Shown here piece after piece: positions 61,844 through 64,000 of a DNA stretch of 64,000 nt. The notes under the pieces were generated by a model that worked only from the letters and a program-made list of their open reading frames with translations, had not been told where the DNA came from and ran no database searches. The stretch spans positions 1 through 64,000 of the forward strand of contig CAUJIO010000058.1 in assembly GCA_963205315.1 (NCBI GenBank), in the 5' to 3' direction. This DNA comes from Pseudomonadota bacterium (lineage in GTDB: Bacteria; Pseudomonadota; Alphaproteobacteria; Rhizobiales; Aestuariivirgaceae). Both the position numbers and the translations under genes were made by a program. The first letter of the stretch is position 1. The number at the start of each line of letters is the position of its first letter.

Positions 61844-62323
61844 CTAAAGTCGATTGGTAAATTCGCCAAGCCTCTCGGCCGCTGCCTCAACCCCCTGTTT
61901 TGCAGCTCGCCTAATCATAACCAACCCGCGCTCTTTGTTTTTCTTTATCCCGTTGGTACAATAGACTAGATTGAGGCCATGTTCAAACTGTGCCTGGGGC
62001 AAACCACCTTCAGCCGCCTTGCGAAAAAGTTCGGCCGAGCGGCGTTCGTCTTTCTCAACTAGATCCCCTTGTTGATAGCAGACAGCCAAAGCGAAATTTG
62101 CTGGGGGGAATCCGGCCTCCGCGGACTCCGTAAGTAGCCTTATACTGCGGGACTCAAATTCATCTTTCGTTTCCTCGTTTGAAACGCTGAATTGTGAGTA
62201 CCAGTACAGTGCTTCAGGTTCCCGTCTAGCGATTAGTGGAGTCAGTAAATCCATTGCACGCCTCGTATCCCCTTGTTCTTCAATTAGGTACTGTATGTCA
62301 GCGAGTTTGAACGCGAATTTCAT
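61844..62323 (-). CDS. Sel1-repeat protein, possible immunity protein
   Basis: A 159-residue, all-helical protein with Sel1-like repeats: LYWYSQFSVSNEETKDEFES, FPPANFALAVCYQQGDLVEK, and LPQAQFEHGLNLVY with short helices between. Codon use is more AT-rich than that of neighbouring genes, which fits horizontal transfer. Sel1-like proteins are common next to polymorphic toxins such as Rhs, and this one lies between Rhs fragments, so an immunity role is plausible but not shown. The ribosome-binding site is weak. Confidence 0.65.
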   Translation of the reverse strand: MKFAFKLADIQYLIEEQGDTRRAMDLLTPLIARREPEALYWYSQFSVSNEETKDEFESRSIRLLTESAEAGFPPANFALAVCYQQGDLVEKDERRSAELFRKAAEGGLPQAQFEHGLNLVYCTNGIKKNKERGLVMIRRAAKQGVEAAAERLGEFTNRL

Positions 62324-62330
62324 TGATCAG

Positions 62331-62504
62331 TTACCCATGCGGGCGAATGCGTTGCCCATTCGGAGCTGTACAGCGGCATTGTGGATGGTGAGTGGACTTG
62401 GCTCCAAGCTTTTCTTTTGCGGCCTTCTCCGCGGCATTCTTCGCTTCTTTCATTGTATCGCAATCCCCATAGCTCTGAAATGCGTCAGCACGTGTTTTCT
62501 TAAT
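62331..62504 (-). pseudogene. Open fragment, possible toxin C-terminus
   Basis: A short minus-strand frame without a good start reads TRADAFQSYGDCDTMKEAKN, then AAEKAAKEKLGAKSTHHPQC and RCTAPNGQRIRPHG before a stop at 62333. The Cys/His-rich end and helical lysine-rich part resemble tips of polymorphic toxins. It opens only after an in-frame stop near 62507, right at the end of the 74-residue gene. Composition favours a real remnant, but the assignment is tentative. Confidence 0.3.
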
Positions 62505-62724
62505 TTAACCTACAAAGCTCATGTTCATTCGGGTCCCGGAGCATGACAAGCGCGCCTGCGTCCGTTTTCACTACGATTCCTTCACTGTACTGTTGCCAGG
62601 CAACCTTGGGAAACTCTTCGGTGAATTCTCCTGTATCTATCGATAAAACAACACTTCCCACATCGTCATTAGCCAGTCGAACTCTGTCACCTAGTCGAAC
62701 CAATTCTCCGCTCATATACCGCAT
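62500..62724 (-). CDS. Small hypothetical protein, 74 residues
   Basis: Encodes a 74-residue acidic protein starting MRYMSGELVRLGDRVRL with a compact beta-rich pattern (VGSVVLSIDTGEF, GIVVKTDAGALVMLRD). A strong AAGGAG seven bases before ATG 62724 supports translation. It begins 11 bases after the Rhs fragment stop, in the arrangement of a toxin-immunity pair, and is AT-richer than the surrounding genome. No family is recognised; an immunity protein is a guess. Confidence 0.6.
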   Translation of the reverse strand: MRYMSGELVRLGDRVRLANDDVGSVVLSIDTGEFTEEFPKVAWQQYSEGIVVKTDAGALVMLRDPNEHELCRLN

Positions 62725-62735
62725 TTCTCATCTCC

Positions 62736-63074
62736 TTATGGTGTCAGCACCGGAAAGCCGCCGTTGAGATCAACCCAGGCTGGATCTGGTGGCAGTGGTG
62801 CAACATCACCGGGCTTTGTTCTTTTGTTCCAGCGATACCTGCAGTCATTTGGATTCTGATTAACTACAAAGAGGTTAAGGTGTGGGCGGCCGAGGTGATC
62901 GGCATGCACCATCGACAGCACCGGCGGGGCGGTGTTGACGGCACTGACGAGCGCCAGCGGCACGTCGACCGGCTCATTGTTGTTGCTGGCTAGCCAGATG
63001 TATTCGCGGAGTGTAGCTCCGGTGGCGCCATCGGCCCCGGAGATCAGGTGGCCGCCCAGGTCTTGCGTGTCACA
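62736..63074 (-). pseudogene. Rhs core C-terminal fragment
   Basis: The minus-strand frame carries GGHLISGADGATGATLREYI then WLASNNNEPVDVPLALVS and VHADHLGRPHLNLFVV, the closing Rhs core that ends in the HADHLGRP motif. After it the sequence diverges into a short tail with no known toxin. The N-terminal bulk of an Rhs protein is missing; the frame runs upstream into the tRNA and has no plausible start. It is a decayed orphan. Confidence 0.75.
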
Positions 63075-63092
63075 TATAGCAACCAGGGGTCC

Positions 63093-63168
63093 TGGTGGAG
63101 CGAAGGGGGATCGAACCCCTGACCTCGGCATTGCGAACGCCGCGCTCTCCCAACTGAGCTACCGCCCC
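63093..63168 (-). tRNA. tRNA-Ala (anticodon CGC)
   Basis: The 76-nt minus-strand sequence folds as a cloverleaf with acceptor stem GGGGCGG/TCGCTCC (two G-U pairs), D-arm with AGCTCAGTTGGGAGAGC, anticodon loop TTCGCAA (CGC), T-arm GGGGTTCGATCCCC and an encoded CCA. It reads GCG alanine codons. A short hairpin (ACCAGG/CCTGGT, 63082-63096) at its 3' end may help to end transcription. Confidence 0.95.
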
Positions 63169-63275
63169 TTCCACAGGTGATCCGGCTTTTAGTCCAGTGG
63201 CAGCAGAAGCGTCAAGCTTGCTTGCGTGCGGGTCACGTCCTACATGGAGGGGAATTGAACCCTGCACCGGACGTG

Positions 63276-63569
63276 ATGATGCTGAACCCGTTTCTCTGGC
63301 TGATCCTGACGATCATCGACCTGTATTTCTACGTCATCCTGGCGACCGTCATCCTCAGCTGGCTGGTGGCCTTCGGTGTGGTCAATGCCTCCAATCCCTA
63401 CGTGCGCCAAATTGGCATGGCGCTCAGGCGGCTGACCGAGCCGTTGCTGGGACCCATCCGGCGGGCCTTGCCGGACCTCGGCGGCATTGACGTATCGCCC
63501 ATCGTCCTGTTGCTGGCATTGCAGTTCGTGAAGTATCTCGTCGCCTATTACGGCGTGCAGTTGCTGTGA
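63276..63569 (+). CDS. YggT-family membrane protein
   Basis: A 97-residue protein with two hydrophobic helices (about 6-30 and 70-93) and the YggT motif ASNPYVRQIGMALRRLTEPL, followed by LGPIRRALPDLGGIDVSPIV. It is thought to help in osmotic or division-related membrane function. The start is uncertain: ATG 63276, GTG 63273 and TTG 63255 (just after GGAGGGGAA) are all in frame. It overlaps the next gene by four bases. Confidence 0.85.
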   Translation: MMLNPFLWLILTIIDLYFYVILATVILSWLVAFGVVNASNPYVRQIGMALRRLTEPLLGPIRRALPDLGGIDVSPIVLLLALQFVKYLVAYYGVQLL

Positions 63570-63889
63570 CCTCGCCGCTCCGCCCTGGCAAGGGCGGGTT
63601 GCTGCTGGCCGTGCGGGTGACGCCCAAGTCGTCGCGCGATGAAGTGACGGGCCTTCACGCCGCTGCGGATGGGGCTGTGTCGCTGGCCGTGAAAGTCACG
63701 GCGCCGCCGGACAAGGGCAAGGCCAACAAGGCGGTTATCGAGACCATCGCGAAGGCGGCGGGCCTGCCGAAATCGTCCCTGTCCCTGGTTTCCGGTGAGA
63801 CGGAGCGTCACAAGACGCTTCTGGTGACTGGAAATCCGGCGGCACTTGAGGCATGGATTGCGGCGCGCGTGAATGCAGGGAAGGAATAG
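63566..63889 (+). CDS. DUF167 (YggU) family protein
   Basis: A 107-residue small alpha/beta protein of unknown function. The family motif [14 protein letters not shown] is at about 17-30, followed by [20 protein letters not shown]. It starts with GTG overlapping the yggT stop (TGTGA). It is flanked by yggT and folD, the usual order in this group. Confidence 0.92.
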   Translation: MTSPLRPGKGGLLLAVRVTPKSSRDEVTGLHAAADGAVSLAVKVTAPPDKGKANKAVIETIAKAAGLPKSSLSLVSGETERHKTLLVTGNPAALEAWIAARVNAGKE

Positions 63890-63894
63890 TGAAT

Positions 63895-64000
63895 ATGGCG
63901 AAAGTCATCGACGGCAAGGCCTATGCGGAAGGCCTCAGAGGGCGCATCGCCAAAGCGGTTACGGGTCTCAAATCCGCGCATGGATTGACGCCGGGCCTGG
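63895..64000 (+). CDS. folD: Methylenetetrahydrofolate dehydrogenase/cyclohydrolase, N-terminus only
   Basis: The frame from ATG 63895 reads [20 protein letters not shown] followed by [15 protein letters not shown], the FolD N-terminal region (IDGKA, LR, PGL). FolD interconverts methylene- and formyl-tetrahydrofolate. The gene is cut by the window edge; it follows DUF167 after five bases. Confidence 0.8.
   Translation, partial: MAKVIDGKAYAEGLRGRIAKAVTGLKSAHGLTPGL

Noticed and set aside
63093-63168. tRNA-Ala as integration site of a genomic island
   Set aside because: No second copy of the tRNA 3' end and no integrase were seen in the window, so island borders cannot be claimed.

Overview
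The window looks like a chromosomal stretch from an alphaproteobacterium, most likely of the order Hyphomicrobiales (Rhizobiales). It is GC-rich and densely coded. It carries a rhizobial-type GlpSTPQV polyol ABC transporter, an EryC-like isomerase known from rhizobial and Brucella erythritol loci, a BigR-type sulfur cluster, a gltB-gltD pair and a yggT-yggU-folD run. No phage, plasmid, IS or CRISPR machinery was seen. The assignment rests on gene content and family resemblance read by eye, not on a database search.

Layout. 0-14.5 kb is housekeeping and envelope: the 5' end of a chromate transporter gene, a fused indolepyruvate ferredoxin oxidoreductase, a degenerate histidine kinase, hemH, an SPFH/NfeD pair, arabinose-5-phosphate isomerase, a beta-barrel protein, galU, galE, a lytic transglycosylase and a DUF459 protein that has lost its catalytic residues. 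14.6-39.6 kb is a polyol/sugar catabolic supercluster: three FGGY kinases, two GlpD-type dehydrogenases, the GlpSTPQV-type importer, a class II aldolase, two HAD phosphatases, an RpiR regulator, an acetoin-dehydrogenase-like E1alpha/E1beta/E2 set with a transaldolase-family gene inserted in it, an EryC-like isomerase, and glpR-glpD-glpK. A GlpR-box-like motif occurs both before glpR and before the ABC operon, which suggests that GlpR controls both.

39.5-47 kb holds lgt and the glutamate synthase genes gltB-gltD. 47-50.5 kb holds an XRE-cupin regulator, an acetyltransferase and a sulfide/persulfide module (ArsR/BigR-type repressor, rhodanese, TauE exporter, persulfide-dioxygenase-like hydrolase) around an AT-rich operator. 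51.5-53.9 kb is a bufferin-type RiPP operon: a four-cysteine DUF2282 precursor, a DUF692/MNIO enzyme, a DUF2063 partner and a DoxX protein, probably for copper handling.

53.9-61.5 kb contains an amidotransferase, a PAS histidine kinase/response regulator pair whose 5' end abuts a truncated TRAP-transporter dctM, a DNA exonuclease-ligase pair, and an acetamidase/formamidase. 61.6-63.1 kb is a graveyard of Rhs-repeat fragments with small immunity-like genes, lying next to a tRNA-Ala(CGC). The window closes with yggT, yggU and the start of folD.
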